Both the position numbers and the translations under genes were made by a program. DNA of 64,000 nucleotides, from assembly GCA_035304345.1 (NCBI GenBank), contig DATGQE010000090.1, positions 1 through 64,000 on the forward strand. Reading direction: 5' to 3'. The notes under the pieces are model-generated. The model was not told the DNA's origin. It saw nothing but the letters and a program-made list of their open reading frames with translations, and searched no databases. Below, in pieces: positions 24,733-33,918 of the stretch (positions are counted from its first letter, which is position 1; every line of letters begins with the position of its first letter). Source of the DNA: IDS-8 sp035304345 (lineage in GTDB: Bacteria; Pseudomonadota; Gammaproteobacteria; Steroidobacterales; Woeseiaceae).

Positions 24733-27700
24733 TGGACAGGCCCGACGACAAGGAGCTCGAGAACGCCGGTTTCGACGACTCGGTCGACGACGGGTCGCCG
24801 GCGGAGCAGATGAACGACCTGCCGAGCGTCTCGATACGCCGGCCGGTCCTCGTCCTGGTGCTCAACCTGCTGATCCTGCTCGCGGGCATCGCCGCGGTGC
24901 TCGCGATCGAGATCCGCGAGCTGCCGGACGTCGACCGCCCGATCGTCAGCGTGCGCGCCGAGTATCCGGGCGCCTCCCCGGAAACGATGGACGCCGAGGT
25001 CATCAGCATCCTCGAGGGCGCCGTCTCCCGCGTCTCCGGCATCTACAACATCAGCTCGTCGTCCGAGGAGAACGAGGGACGCATGCGTATCGAGTTCCAG
25101 CCCAACGTGGACCTCGACAGCGCGGCGTCCGACGTGCGGGAGGCCGTGAGCCGCGTGCTGCGCAGGCTGCCCGACCGGCTGGAGCAGGTCGTGGTCGTGA
25201 AAGCGGACAACGACTCCGACCCGATCGTGAACATCGCGATCCTGACGGACACGATCCTCGAAGACGAGCTGACGCGGATTGCCGAGCGGGACATCATTCC
25301 CGAGCTGATCTCGATCGAAGGCGTCGCCGACGTCCAGCTCTTCGGTGCCCGCGAGCGCATGCTCCGGGTGGTGGTCGACCCGCTCAGGCTGACGAGCTAC
25401 GGGCTGTCGATCACGGACGTCTCGAACGCGCTGATGCAGGCGCCTTTCGACGTGCCGGCCGGCAGCTTCCGCTCGGCAGACCAGGAGCTGATCGTGCGGG
25501 CCGATGCCTCGGTCGTGACCGCCGAGCAGGCTGCCGACATCGTCATCCGCGGCGACGTCCGCATCGGCGACGTCGCGAACGTGTACTTCGGCCCGCAGGA
25601 TGCGAGGGCTTACACCCGCCTCGATGGCCGGCAGGTCATGGGCCTGGGCGTCCTGCGCCAGGCGAAATCGAACACGATCGAGATCTCCGACGGCGTGCAT
25701 CGCGCCGTCGAGCGCCTGAACCGGCGCTTCGCGCCGCACCTCGAGCTCGTCATCACGAACGACAGGGCCGAGTTCATCCGGAGCTCCGTGAGCGAGGTCC
25801 TGTTCACGCTGACGTTCACGGTCTGCATCGTCATCGCCACGATCTGGGTCTTCATGGGTTCGTGGCGCGCCACGCTCGTGCCGAGCGTCGCGATCCCGGT
25901 GTCGCTCGTCGGCACCGCGGCAGCCATCTGGCTGTTCGGCTTCTCGATCAACATCCTGACGCTGCTCGCGCTCGTGCTCGCGACGGGGCTCGTCGTCGAC
26001 GATGCCATCGTGGTACTCGAGAACATCCAGCGCCGGCGCGGCCAGGGACTGGGCGCACGGGCGGCGGCGGTGCTCGGCACCCGCCAGGTGTTCTTCGCCG
26101 TCCTGACGACGACGGCGGTCCTGGTGTCCGTGTTCGTGCCGATTGCCTTCCTGCCGAGCACGGCCGGCCGCATGTTCCGCGAGTTCGGCACGGTGCTGGC
26201 GGTCGCAGTGGCAATCTCCTCGTTCGTCTCGCTGTCGCTGGTGCCCGCGGCCGCTTCACGCTTGCCGGCCGAGACGCACGCCAGTCGCCTGCGGCAGACG
26301 ATCGCGAATGCCGGGAGTGCCGTGAAAGCGGGCTACAACCGCTCGCTCGAGTGGATGCTGGACCGGCCGTGGCTGCCGATCGCCGCCGCGCTGGCGTTCG
26401 CCGTCGCCGCCGCCGGCCTGTTCCGCACCCTGGACAAGGAGCTCCTGCCGCCCGAGGACCGCGGGATCATCAACGTGGTGGCGGCCGGGCCCGACGGGGT
26501 CGGTATCGGTTACATGGACCGGCAGACGGACCGGATCGAGGCGCTCCTCCGGCCGTTGATCGACCAGGGCATCGGGAAATCCCTGTTCACGGTGGTCGGC
26601 GCCTGGGATCCCAACCGCAGCCGGGTCACGATGCCGCTGGTCGACTGGAAGGACCGCAAGTTCACGCAGCACCAGATCATCGAGCAGCTCGAAGGCCCGC
26701 TCTCGGAGATTCCGGGCGCCCGCGTGACGATCTTCAGCCCGAACAGCCTCGACCTGCGGCGCTTCGGCGGCGACCTGCAGGTCGCCCTGGTGGGCAACGA
26801 CTACGACCATATCTACGAGGCCACGAAGGTCTTCGTGCGCGCCATCGAGGACCGGTTGCCGAACGTCGAGCAGCCGCAGCCCTCCTATGATCCCACCCAG
26901 CCGCAGCTTTCGGTGGAAATCGACCGGCGCCGCGCGGCCGACCTCGGCGTAGACCTCGGCAACCTCGCCGCCACGCTGCGCGCCATGATCGACGGTGACG
27001 AGCTGGTCGACCTCAACATCGACGACCAGGCGGTGCCGATCCTGCTCGAGTCCTCCAGTGGCGAGATCAACGATCCGACCGACCTCGTGAACCTGTACGT
27101 GAGCACGAACGCCGGGGAGCTCGTGCCGTTGTCCAGCATCGTTTCGCTGCGCGAAGAGGGCGTGGCGGCGCAGCTCGACCGCGAGGCACAGCGGCGCGCC
27201 ATCCGGATCGACATGCAGCTCGTCGGGCGCTACCCGCTGCAGGCCGCGGTGGACGACCTGTGGGCGCTCGCGGACGAGGTCCTGCCGGACGACGTGTCCA
27301 TGGTGCTGCTCGGCGAAGCGGCAACGCTGGCGGAGACCTCGCGCGAGGTGGCGATCACGTACGCGATCGCATTGACGGTGGTGTTCCTCGTGCTGTGCGC
27401 GCAGTTCGAGGGCTTCACGAGCGCCGTGGTGGTGACGCTCACGGTGCCGTTCGGCGTGGCGGCGGCCGTGCTCGCGCTGTTCCTGACCGGCACGTCGGTC
27501 AACATCTACTCGCAGATCGGCCTCGTGCTCCTGATCGGGCTGATGGCGAAGAACAGCGTGCTGCTGGTCGAGTTCTCCGACCAGTTGCGCGATCGCGGCT
27601 TCGGCATCCGCGAAGCGGTGCAGGCCGGCGCGAGCGTGCGCCTGCGGCCGGTGATGATGACCATGCTGGCCACGATCCTGGGCGGCCTGCCGCTGATCCT

Positions 27701-27902
27701 CTCCTCCGGCGCGGGAGCGGAAGCGCGCTGGTCCATCGGCTGGGTGGTGTTCGGCGGACTCGGTCTCGCGGCGCTGTTCACCCTGTACCTGACGCCGACG
27801 CTGTACCTGTTGCTGGCCCGCTTCTCCGCCGCGCGTGCCGAGGAGGCGAAACGCCTCGCCCGCGAGCTGCGCCAGGCGCAGGCCATCGCCGACACCCATT
27901 GA
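24732..27902 (+). CDS. RND efflux pump, HAE1/AcrB type
   Basis: 1056 aa, the usual length. The first membrane helix is PVLVLVLNLLILLAGIAAVL, then VSVRAEYPGASPETMDAEV as in AcrB. TM4 contains GLVVDDAIVVLENI, the proton-relay aspartate pair. The C-terminal half has GLMAKNSVLLVEFSDQLRDR and LGGLPLILSSGAGAEAR. It exports hydrophobic or amphiphilic compounds by proton antiport. It is coupled to the adaptor upstream and to a PhzF-like gene downstream (TGATG overlap). The 30-residue acidic N-terminal extension before the first helix is a little unusual. Confidence 0.95.
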   Translation: MDRPDDKELENAGFDDSVDDGSPAEQMNDLPSVSIRRPVLVLVLNLLILLAGIAAVLAIEIRELPDVDRPIVSVRAEYPGASPETMDAEVISILEGAVSRVSGIYNISSSSEENEGRMRIEFQPNVDLDSAASDVREAVSRVLRRLPDRLEQVVVVKADNDSDPIVNIAILTDTILEDELTRIAERDIIPELISIEGVADVQLFGARERMLRVVVDPLRLTSYGLSITDVSNALMQAPFDVPAGSFRSADQELIVRADASVVTAEQAADIVIRGDVRIGDVANVYFGPQDARAYTRLDGRQVMGLGVLRQAKSNTIEISDGVHRAVERLNRRFAPHLELVITNDRAEFIRSSVSEVLFTLTFTVCIVIATIWVFMGSWRATLVPSVAIPVSLVGTAAAIWLFGFSINILTLLALVLATGLVVDDAIVVLENIQRRRGQGLGARAAAVLGTRQVFFAVLTTTAVLVSVFVPIAFLPSTAGRMFREFGTVLAVAVAISSFVSLSLVPAAASRLPAETHASRLRQTIANAGSAVKAGYNRSLEWMLDRPWLPIAAALAFAVAAAGLFRTLDKELLPPEDRGIINVVAAGPDGVGIGYMDRQTDRIEALLRPLIDQGIGKSLFTVVGAWDPNRSRVTMPLVDWKDRKFTQHQIIEQLEGPLSEIPGARVTIFSPNSLDLRRFGGDLQVALVGNDYDHIYEATKVFVRAIEDRLPNVEQPQPSYDPTQPQLSVEIDRRRAADLGVDLGNLAATLRAMIDGDELVDLNIDDQAVPILLESSSGEINDPTDLVNLYVSTNAGELVPLSSIVSLREEGVAAQLDREAQRRAIRIDMQLVGRYPLQAAVDDLWALADEVLPDDVSMVLLGEAATLAETSREVAITYAIALTVVFLVLCAQFEGFTSAVVVTLTVPFGVAAAVLALFLTGTSVNIYSQIGLVLLIGLMAKNSVLLVEFSDQLRDRGFGIREAVQAGASVRLRPVMMTMLATILGGLPLILSSGAGAEARWSIGWVVFGGLGLAALFTLYLTPTLYLLLARFSAARAEEAKRLARELRQAQAIADTH

Positions 27903-28777
27903 TGCCGGGGACGCGCGCGGACGGCGGAGGAATCCTGCCGCCGCGCCTCTACCGGCTCAGCGCCTTCACCACGACGCCGGCGGGGGGCAACCCCGCCGGC
28001 GTGTGGATCGGCGAGCGGCTGCCCGCGGCCGGCGAGATGCAGCGGATAGCCGCGGAGCTCGGCTACTCGGAGACGGCCTTCGTCGCGCCCCTTCGCGGGT
28101 TCGAGCGCACCGTGCGCTATTACAGCCCGGAAGCCGAAGTCCCGTTCTGCGGGCATGCCACGATCGCCGCCGGCGTCCAGCTCGGGCGGGTCGAGGGTCC
28201 CGGCGATTACCGCTTCGAGACCGCCGCCGGGATCGTGCCGGTCGCCGTGCGCCGGGGCGAGCACGGAATGGAAGCCACGCTGACCTCGGTCGAGCCGCGC
28301 CATCGGGCCGCGCCCGCGGCGCTCGTGGCGCAGGCGCTCGCGGCACTTCGCTGGCGCAGCGCCGAGCTCGATGCGTCCATTCCGCCCGCGCTCGCCTTTG
28401 CCGGCGCGTGGCACCTCGTGCTGGCGGCGGCGAGCGCCGGGCGCCTGGCCGACCTCGATTACGACTTCGAGGCGCTCAAGGGGCTGATGCTCGACGCGGG
28501 CCTCACCACCCTCCAGCTCGTGCGGCGCGAAGCGCCGACCCTGTTCCACGCGCGCAACCCTTTCCCGGTCGGGGGCGTCGTCGAGGATCCGGCCACCGGT
28601 GCCGCCGCCGCGGCGTTGGGCGGCTACCTGCGCGATGCCGGCCTGGTCGCGGCGCCCGTGACGCTCGTGGTCCGGCAGGGCGAGGTCATGGGGCGGCCGA
28701 GTCGCCTCGTCGTGCACGTCCCGCCCCGCGGCGGCATCGCCGTGACCGGGACCGCCGTGCCGCTGGACGATGCCTGA
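27902..28777 (+). CDS. PhzF-family isomerase/epimerase
   Basis: 291 aa. Signatures are LSAFTTTPAGGNPAGVWIG at the N-terminus, ELGYSETAFVAP with the expected catalytic glutamate, RYYSPEAEVPFCGHATIAA, and VEDPATGAAAAALGGYL. PhzF proteins catalyse proton shifts or act as diaminopimelate-epimerase-fold isomerases; most relatives have no known substrate. The ATG overlaps the RND pump stop, so it is co-translated with the pump, perhaps because both deal with the same aromatic compound. That link is inference. Confidence 0.9.
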   Translation: MPGTRADGGGILPPRLYRLSAFTTTPAGGNPAGVWIGERLPAAGEMQRIAAELGYSETAFVAPLRGFERTVRYYSPEAEVPFCGHATIAAGVQLGRVEGPGDYRFETAAGIVPVAVRRGEHGMEATLTSVEPRHRAAPAALVAQALAALRWRSAELDASIPPALAFAGAWHLVLAAASAGRLADLDYDFEALKGLMLDAGLTTLQLVRREAPTLFHARNPFPVGGVVEDPATGAAAAALGGYLRDAGLVAAPVTLVVRQGEVMGRPSRLVVHVPPRGGIAVTGTAVPLDDA

Positions 28778-28820
28778 GGCACGGCGCTCGCGTCCCGGCC
28801 GGGATGCTATCCTCACTCCC

Positions 28821-29333
28821 ATGAGCGCCACGCTGGAAGCCGTGAAGGCCGACATCACGACGCTGGAAGTGGACGCGATCGTGAACGCGGCGAACTCGAC
28901 CCTGCTCGGCGGCGGCGGCGTCGACGGGGCCATTCACCGCGCCGCCGGGCCCGGGCTGCTCGCCGAGTGCCGCACGCTGGGCGGCTGCGAAACGGGCCAG
29001 GCGAAGGCGACGGGCGGCTACAACCTCCCGGCGCGCTGGGTGATCCACACCGTCGGACCGGTCTGGCAAGGCGGCCACAACGGTGAGGAGGAGCTGCTCG
29101 CGTCCTGCTATCGCAACAGCCTGCTGACCGCGGCCGGGCTGGGTGCGAAGACGATCGCGTTCCCGGGCATCAGCACGGGCGTCTACGGCTTCCCCAAGGA
29201 GCTCGCCGCGCCGATCGCGGTGGACACCGTGCGCCGCACGCTGCCGGAGACGCCTTCCATTACGCGGGTGACGTTCTGCTGCTTCAGCGATGACGATCTC
29301 GCGCTGTACCGGCGCGTTCTCGCTGCCGGCTGA
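28821..29333 (+). CDS. Macrodomain protein, YmdB-like ADP-ribose hydrolase
   Basis: 170 aa, a single macrodomain. VDAIVNAANSTLLGGGGVDG is the ADP-ribose-binding loop, followed by RAAGPGLLAECRTLGGCETG, VIHTVGPVWQGG and FPGISTGVYGFP. These match YmdB/MacroD-type enzymes that hydrolyse O-acetyl-ADP-ribose or remove mono-ADP-ribose. It is cytoplasmic. It starts 43 bases after the PhzF stop on the same strand. Confidence 0.93.
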   Translation: MSATLEAVKADITTLEVDAIVNAANSTLLGGGGVDGAIHRAAGPGLLAECRTLGGCETGQAKATGGYNLPARWVIHTVGPVWQGGHNGEEELLASCYRNSLLTAAGLGAKTIAFPGISTGVYGFPKELAAPIAVDTVRRTLPETPSITRVTFCCFSDDDLALYRRVLAAG

Positions 29334-29380
29334 GCGGTCCGGCGCCACCGGCACCTGGGGAGAACGGGGGGAGGTTGCGG

Positions 29381-29551
29381 ATGGAATGGAAGGATGCCGG
29401 TGAGTATGCGGTCGGCTGGGGCACCCTGTCGCTGATCAACGCCGGGCTCGCGCAGAGCAAGGGCAGGAGCGGCCTCGCCTGGTGGCTCGTGTCCCTGTTG
29501 CTCGGGCCCGTCGCGACGTTCCTGATCGTCATCCTGGATCCGGTGCCGTGA
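29381..29551 (+). CDS. Small membrane protein of 56 residues
   Basis: A short gene with a strong ribosome site (GGGGGAGG, 6 bases before ATG 29381). It encodes MEWKDAGEYAVGWGTLSLIN, then a polar loop AGLAQSKGRSG and a hydrophobic tail WWLVSLLLGPVATFLIVILD, so one or two membrane segments. Family unknown to me. It is followed after 13 bases by the holin-like membrane gene, so the two may form a unit. Confidence 0.7.
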   Translation: MEWKDAGEYAVGWGTLSLINAGLAQSKGRSGLAWWLVSLLLGPVATFLIVILDPVP

Positions 29552-29564
29552 GCGGCGAGCCTGC

Positions 29565-29912
29565 ATGAAGGGCTTCGTTCTCCACCTGGTGCTCACCGCC
29601 GCGGCGCTGCTCGTCGTGGCCCAGTTCGTGGGCGGAGTGCACGTCGCCGGCTTCGGCTCCGCCTTGCTCGGTGCCATCGTGCTCGGGCTCGTGAACGCGT
29701 TCGTACGCCCGGTGATGATCGTGCTGACGCTGCCGCTCACGCTGCTGACGTTCGGCCTGTTCCTGTTCGTCATCAACGCGCTGATGCTGTGGCTCGCGGC
29801 GGCGCTGGTGCCCGGCATCGCGATCGGCGGGTTCGGCGCGGCGCTGCTCGGCAGCATCCTGCTGACCCTCCTGAACGTGGTGATCGAAGCCCTGCTGCCG
29901 GATCGGGATTGA
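29565..29912 (+). CDS. Phage-holin-family (DUF360-like) membrane protein
   Basis: 115 aa with four hydrophobic helices. NAFVRPVMIVLTLPLTLLTF and FVINALMLWLAAALVPG are the characteristic segments of this family (YvlD-like in Bacillus). The holin name comes from general similarity; members sit in chromosomes and probably affect envelope properties. No phage gene is nearby. Confidence 0.85.
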   Translation: MKGFVLHLVLTAAALLVVAQFVGGVHVAGFGSALLGAIVLGLVNAFVRPVMIVLTLPLTLLTFGLFLFVINALMLWLAAALVPGIAIGGFGAALLGSILLTLLNVVIEALLPDRD

Positions 29913-29942
29913 CCCGCTCGCGGAATACCGGAGGCCGGGGCC

Positions 29943-29976
29943 GCGACGCGCTCCGCCGGCCGGCAGAGCGCGTCGC
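29943..29976. terminator. Bidirectional hairpin between convergent genes
   Basis: GCGACGCGCTC (29943-29953) pairs perfectly with GAGCGCGTCGC (29966-29976) around a 12-base GC-rich loop. It lies between the holin-like gene (plus) and the OmpA gene (minus), so it can fold in both transcripts. Confidence 0.6.
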
Positions 29977-29997
29977 CGTTTCCAGGCGCCGTGCGCG

Positions 29998-31245
29998 TCA
30001 GCGCTCGAGGATGCGCAGCACCACGCGCCGGTTGCGCGCCTTGCCCTCCGGCGTGGAGTTGTCCGCGATCGGCTGGGACTCGCCGTAGCCGCGCACGGAC
30101 AGGCGCTCCGCTTCGACGCCCTGCCGCACGAGGTAATCGCGCACGGTCAGGGCGCGCCGGAGCGACAGGCCTTCGTTGTACTCGGCGGCGCCGTCGCTGT
30201 CCGTGTGGCCCGCGACCTCGACGTAGATGTCCGGGTAGCGCTTCAGGGTCGCCGCCGCATCGTCCAGGGCCGCTTCGGTGCCGGCCACCAGCCGGTCCGA
30301 ATTCGTCTCGAAGTTGACGCCCGGCAGCTCGATCTGCTCGCGGATCTCGCAGCCGCGGACGTCGACCCGCGCGCCCGCGCGCGTGTCGGGACACCGGTCG
30401 AGGCGGTCGACCACGCCGTCGCCGTCGCTGTCGAGCTCGCAGCCCTGGGCGTCGACGCGCGCACCGCGGGGAGTGTTCGGGCAGCGGTCGGCATCGTCGC
30501 GTACGCCGTCCCCGTCGCTGTCCGGCGGGCAGCCGTCGGCGTCGACGGCCATGCCGGCCGGCGTGTTCGGGCAGCGGTCGCGGGTGTCGCCGACGCCGTC
30601 GCCGTCGCTGTCGCGCTCGCAGCCGAAGCCGTCCACGGGCGTGCCGGCCGGCGTGCCCGGGCAGCGGTCGTTCGGGTCGGCAACGCCGTCTCCGTCGCTG
30701 TCCGGCGGCTCCGCGCGGCCGAACGGGAACTGCAGGCCGAGGCTGAACATGTGGTCGCGAAGGTCTTCGCCTCCGAACAGGTCATAGGAGCGGAGCCGGT
30801 ACTCGGTGCGCAGCGCGATATTGCTCGATCCGAAGATGTCGGCCAGGAAGCCGGCGCCGGCGCCGATCATCGCCCCGTCGCGGTTCCTGCCGTCGTCCCG
30901 CTCCACGGCGAGGTAGCCGGCACCCAGGAACACGTAGGGCGTGAAGCGCGACTCACGGTTGAAATGGAGCTGCAGGTCGACCCCGACGCCCGATTCGTCC
31001 TGGCCCGGGAACCCGTCGGGACTCGCGAACATGAAGAATCCCTCCACGTTCCAGTGCCGGTCGATGGCGTGCCCGATCCCGATCTGGCCGCCGGAGACGC
31101 CGTCGTCGAGACCGGCTTCCTTGTCGTCGTCCACGAAGCTCGGCATGAGGGTGAAGTAGCTCTGGCCTTCCTGCGCATCGGCGTGCACGGCGCCGGACGC
31201 GCACAAGCCAGCCAGCGCCAGCCACACTGTCGCTCTGCATCTCAT
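29998..31245 (-). CDS. OmpA-family outer-membrane protein with calcium-binding-type repeats
   Basis: 415 aa. ATG 31245 has GAGGGGAGCGA just upstream and opens a signal peptide (LALAGLCASGAVHADAQ). An eight-strand-like barrel covers about residues 25 to 190. Five thrombospondin type-3-like repeats follow, each DSDGDGV...DRCP(N/G)TP, which bind calcium in relatives. The C-terminal OmpA domain contains GVNFETNSDRL, VEVAGHTDSDG and GYGESQPIADNSTPEGKARN, so it should grip peptidoglycan. It links the outer membrane to the wall. A TGTCACAATGG sequence about 45 bases upstream resembles a motif seen before other genes here. Confidence 0.93.
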   Translation of the reverse strand: MRCRATVWLALAGLCASGAVHADAQEGQSYFTLMPSFVDDDKEAGLDDGVSGGQIGIGHAIDRHWNVEGFFMFASPDGFPGQDESGVGVDLQLHFNRESRFTPYVFLGAGYLAVERDDGRNRDGAMIGAGAGFLADIFGSSNIALRTEYRLRSYDLFGGEDLRDHMFSLGLQFPFGRAEPPDSDGDGVADPNDRCPGTPAGTPVDGFGCERDSDGDGVGDTRDRCPNTPAGMAVDADGCPPDSDGDGVRDDADRCPNTPRGARVDAQGCELDSDGDGVVDRLDRCPDTRAGARVDVRGCEIREQIELPGVNFETNSDRLVAGTEAALDDAAATLKRYPDIYVEVAGHTDSDGAAEYNEGLSLRRALTVRDYLVRQGVEAERLSVRGYGESQPIADNSTPEGKARNRRVVLRILER

Positions 31246-31323
31246 TGATTCGCTCCCCTCTTCGGTTCGGAAAGAGTTACGCCCGCGCGGCCGCCATTGT
31301 GACACAAAGAACGTTTGAGGTCG

Positions 31324-31644
31324 TCAGCGGGCGAGGGCGCCGCCGACCAGCGCCCCGATGAGCAGCCCGATGCTGGAGATGAGCGCCCAGGCGCCGACCG
31401 CGAGGCCGGCGAGGAAACCGAGGATCGGCGCATCGAACACGGCGAGCAGCACCCAGGTGCCGATGCCGGAGACGATCGCGGGCAGGACCGCGGCGCCGAG
31501 CCCGCGCATCGCCGAGCCGGCCTTGTAGCCGCCGACCGCGCCGCCGATCAGGCCGTTGAGCGCCGGCAGGAAGAACAGCACCAGGCTGATGCCGATCATC
31601 CACAGCGCGCACACGACGAGCGATGTTTCCCTGCGATCCGCCAT
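31324..31644 (-). CDS. Small glycine/alanine-rich membrane protein
   Basis: 106 aa. ATG 31644 follows GGAG at about 6 bases. Three or four hydrophobic segments (VVCALWMIGISLVLFFLPAL, GLGAAVLPAIVSGIGTWVLL, LIGALVGGALAR), with GGAVGGYKAG between the first two. It is inner-membrane. I do not recognise the family. It stands alone between the OmpA gene and the S9 peptidase gene. Confidence 0.72.
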   Translation of the reverse strand: MADRRETSLVVCALWMIGISLVLFFLPALNGLIGGAVGGYKAGSAMRGLGAAVLPAIVSGIGTWVLLAVFDAPILGFLAGLAVGAWALISSIGLLIGALVGGALAR

Positions 31645-31763
31645 GCGTATCTCCGCCGGGCCGGGGCCGGGCAGGGGTCGGCGCACGACCCTGCCCCGCA
31701 GGAATCACAGCACGCGCCATCGGCTGCCGCAACCCCGGCGCGACTCCGGGGGGTGGCCGGGAG

Positions 31764-33785
31764 TCATTCCGCGTCGAAGCGACGGAACCACGCCATGATG
31801 TTGTCGGTCTTCGCGATCAGGCTGGACGGCCGCGCCGCGATCTCGTGCGAAGCGCCCGGCACCCGGATCAGCGCGGTGTCGATGCGCCGCAGCTTCAGCG
31901 CCTGGTAGAACTGCTCCGATTCCGAGATGGGCGTGCGGTAATCGGCCTCGCCGGTGAGCAATGCCGTCGGTGTCTCCACGTTGCCCACGAGGGAGAGCGG
32001 TGACTGCCGCCAGTACTGTTCCGGGTCCGCCCACGGATCCTCCGAGAACCACGCCTGCCGGAAGAAGGGATAGAAGTCCGCGGTCAGCACGAAGCTCGTC
32101 CAGTTGATGACGGGCTTCGCCGCCACGGCCGCGCGAAAGCGGTTCGTCTTGCCGACGATCCACGCCGTCAGCACGCCGCCGCCGGAGCCGCCGGTGACGA
32201 ACAGCCTGCGCGGGTCGGCGATGCCGCGCTCAAGCACGTAATCCACCCCGGACATGAGGTCGTCGTAATCGTGTCCCGGGTACGCGTACTGGATCTGCTG
32301 CGCGAAATCCGCGCCGTAGCTCGTGCTGCCGCGCGGGTTGGCATACAGCACCACGAAGCCTTCGGCCGCGTAGCGCTGCACCTCCGCCGAGAAGTTCGGC
32401 CCGTAAGCGGCGTAAGGCCCGCCGTGGATCTCGAGGATCAGCGGGTAGCGCCGGTCCTCGCGGTAGCCCGGCGGATAGGCGATCCAGCCATGGATCGTCC
32501 GCCCGTCGTGCGACGACTCCCAGGTCACCGCCTCGATGCGCGCGAGGTCGCGTTGCCCGAGCAGGTCCTCGTTGAGGGCCGTCAGCACGCGTGCCTCCCG
32601 GCCGTTGCGGGACACGGCGACGTCCGCCGGCGCAAGGGCGTTGCCCGACGTGAACGCGTAAGTTCCGTTGCGGGAAACGCTGAAGCTGCCGCTGGTATAC
32701 GGGCGGCCCGGGGACTCCCCGCTGAGATCGTGCCGCCACCCGGACAGCTTGCCGTCGAGCGACACGTAAGCGAGCCGCAGCAGGCCGTCGTCCTCGTAGC
32801 TGACGAACAGGCCCCTGCCGTCGCCGTGCCACACCGGGCTGCCGATCGAACGATCGAAGTCCGCAGTCAGCGCGCGCACGTTCGAGCCGTCCGCGTTCAT
32901 CACGTAGAGGATCGAGTTCTCGTAGCCCCGGTTTCGCTCGTCGAAGCCGACGTAGGCGATGAGGTTGCCGTCCGGCGATACCGCGGGATCGTTGTCCGGA
33001 CCGTCGCGCCGGGTGAGCTGCGTCAGCTCCCCGTCCTCCAGCGACACCCTGTAGAGATCGGATTCCCGCGGATCGAGCTCCCAGTGCTCGCTGCGATTCG
33101 CGGAGAACACGATGGCGCTCGAGTCCGGCGTCCAGGACAGCGGACCGCCATGGTTGAAGTCGCCATCCGTGAGCCGGCGCGGCGTGCCGCCGGTCGCGGG
33201 CACGACGAACACGTGCGTGTACCCGGGATCGAGGTAACCCGCGCCATCGGAGCGGTAGTACGTCTGCTCGATGACTTTCACGGGCTCGGCCCAGCTCGCG
33301 CCTTCGGGCTTCGCGGGCGGCTTCGCGAGCGGTTCGGTGTCCGCCGGCACGTGCATCGTGAACGCGATCCAGCGGCCGTCCGGCGACCACGACAACCCCT
33401 GCGGCGACTCGACGAGGTTCGTGACGAGCGCGGTCTGGCCGGTATCCATCCAGCGCACGTAGATCTGGCGGCTGCCCTCGACGTCCGAGACGTAGGCGAG
33501 GCGATTGCCGTCCGGCGACCAGCGCGGCGACGAGTAGCTGTCGCGGCCCGACAGGAGGGGCCGATGGTCGCGCCCGTCGGCCGTCACGATCCAGAGGTTC
33601 CCGCGCGTACGGTCCGTCATGATGTCGTTGGAGCGGCGCACGTACACGATGCGCTCGCCGTCCGGCGAGATCTGCGGGTCGGATGCATACTCGAGCTGGA
33701 ACACGTCGAGGGCGGAGAAGCGTTCCCGGCCCTGGGCAAGCGCGGCGGCGAGCAGGGCGGTGAGCAGCAAGACGGTTCGGGTCAT
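31764..33785 (-). CDS. S9 prolyl-oligopeptidase-family peptidase (acylaminoacyl-peptidase-like)
   Basis: 673 aa, exported: MTRTVLLLTALLAAALAQG is a signal peptide. Residues 30 to 400 form a WD40-like propeller with repeats such as PRWSPDGNRLAYVSDVEG. The C-terminal alpha/beta-hydrolase domain has Ser534 (TGGSGGG), Asp615 (GEADYRTP) and His647 (PGASHEIAA) as catalytic triad. It releases blocked amino acids or dipeptides from short peptides, in the periplasm. It is divergent from dapF, with 133 bases for the two promoters. A second, distant S9 enzyme is at 40650. Confidence 0.93.
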   Translation of the reverse strand: MTRTVLLLTALLAAALAQGRERFSALDVFQLEYASDPQISPDGERIVYVRRSNDIMTDRTRGNLWIVTADGRDHRPLLSGRDSYSSPRWSPDGNRLAYVSDVEGSRQIYVRWMDTGQTALVTNLVESPQGLSWSPDGRWIAFTMHVPADTEPLAKPPAKPEGASWAEPVKVIEQTYYRSDGAGYLDPGYTHVFVVPATGGTPRRLTDGDFNHGGPLSWTPDSSAIVFSANRSEHWELDPRESDLYRVSLEDGELTQLTRRDGPDNDPAVSPDGNLIAYVGFDERNRGYENSILYVMNADGSNVRALTADFDRSIGSPVWHGDGRGLFVSYEDDGLLRLAYVSLDGKLSGWRHDLSGESPGRPYTSGSFSVSRNGTYAFTSGNALAPADVAVSRNGREARVLTALNEDLLGQRDLARIEAVTWESSHDGRTIHGWIAYPPGYREDRRYPLILEIHGGPYAAYGPNFSAEVQRYAAEGFVVLYANPRGSTSYGADFAQQIQYAYPGHDYDDLMSGVDYVLERGIADPRRLFVTGGSGGGVLTAWIVGKTNRFRAAVAAKPVINWTSFVLTADFYPFFRQAWFSEDPWADPEQYWRQSPLSLVGNVETPTALLTGEADYRTPISESEQFYQALKLRRIDTALIRVPGASHEIAARPSSLIAKTDNIMAWFRRFDAE

Positions 33786-33918
33786 GGCGAATCCTTCCGT
33801 TGCACCGGCGTGAGTGCGCGACCGGGACCACGGCGGGCCCCCTCGGTCTTCACCGCGCGGCGCGCCGTTTCCGGTCCACGCGGTACAATGCGCTTCACGG
33901 TTGCACAGGGCGCCCAGC

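Noticed and set aside
29565..29912. Holin-like gene as a sign of a prophage
   Set aside because: No other phage gene is present; this family is common in bacterial chromosomes.
30361..30710. Tandem DNA repeat in the OmpA gene as an independent repeat or CRISPR
   Set aside because: It is the coding sequence of the DSDGDGV calcium-type repeats, in frame and without spacers of equal length.
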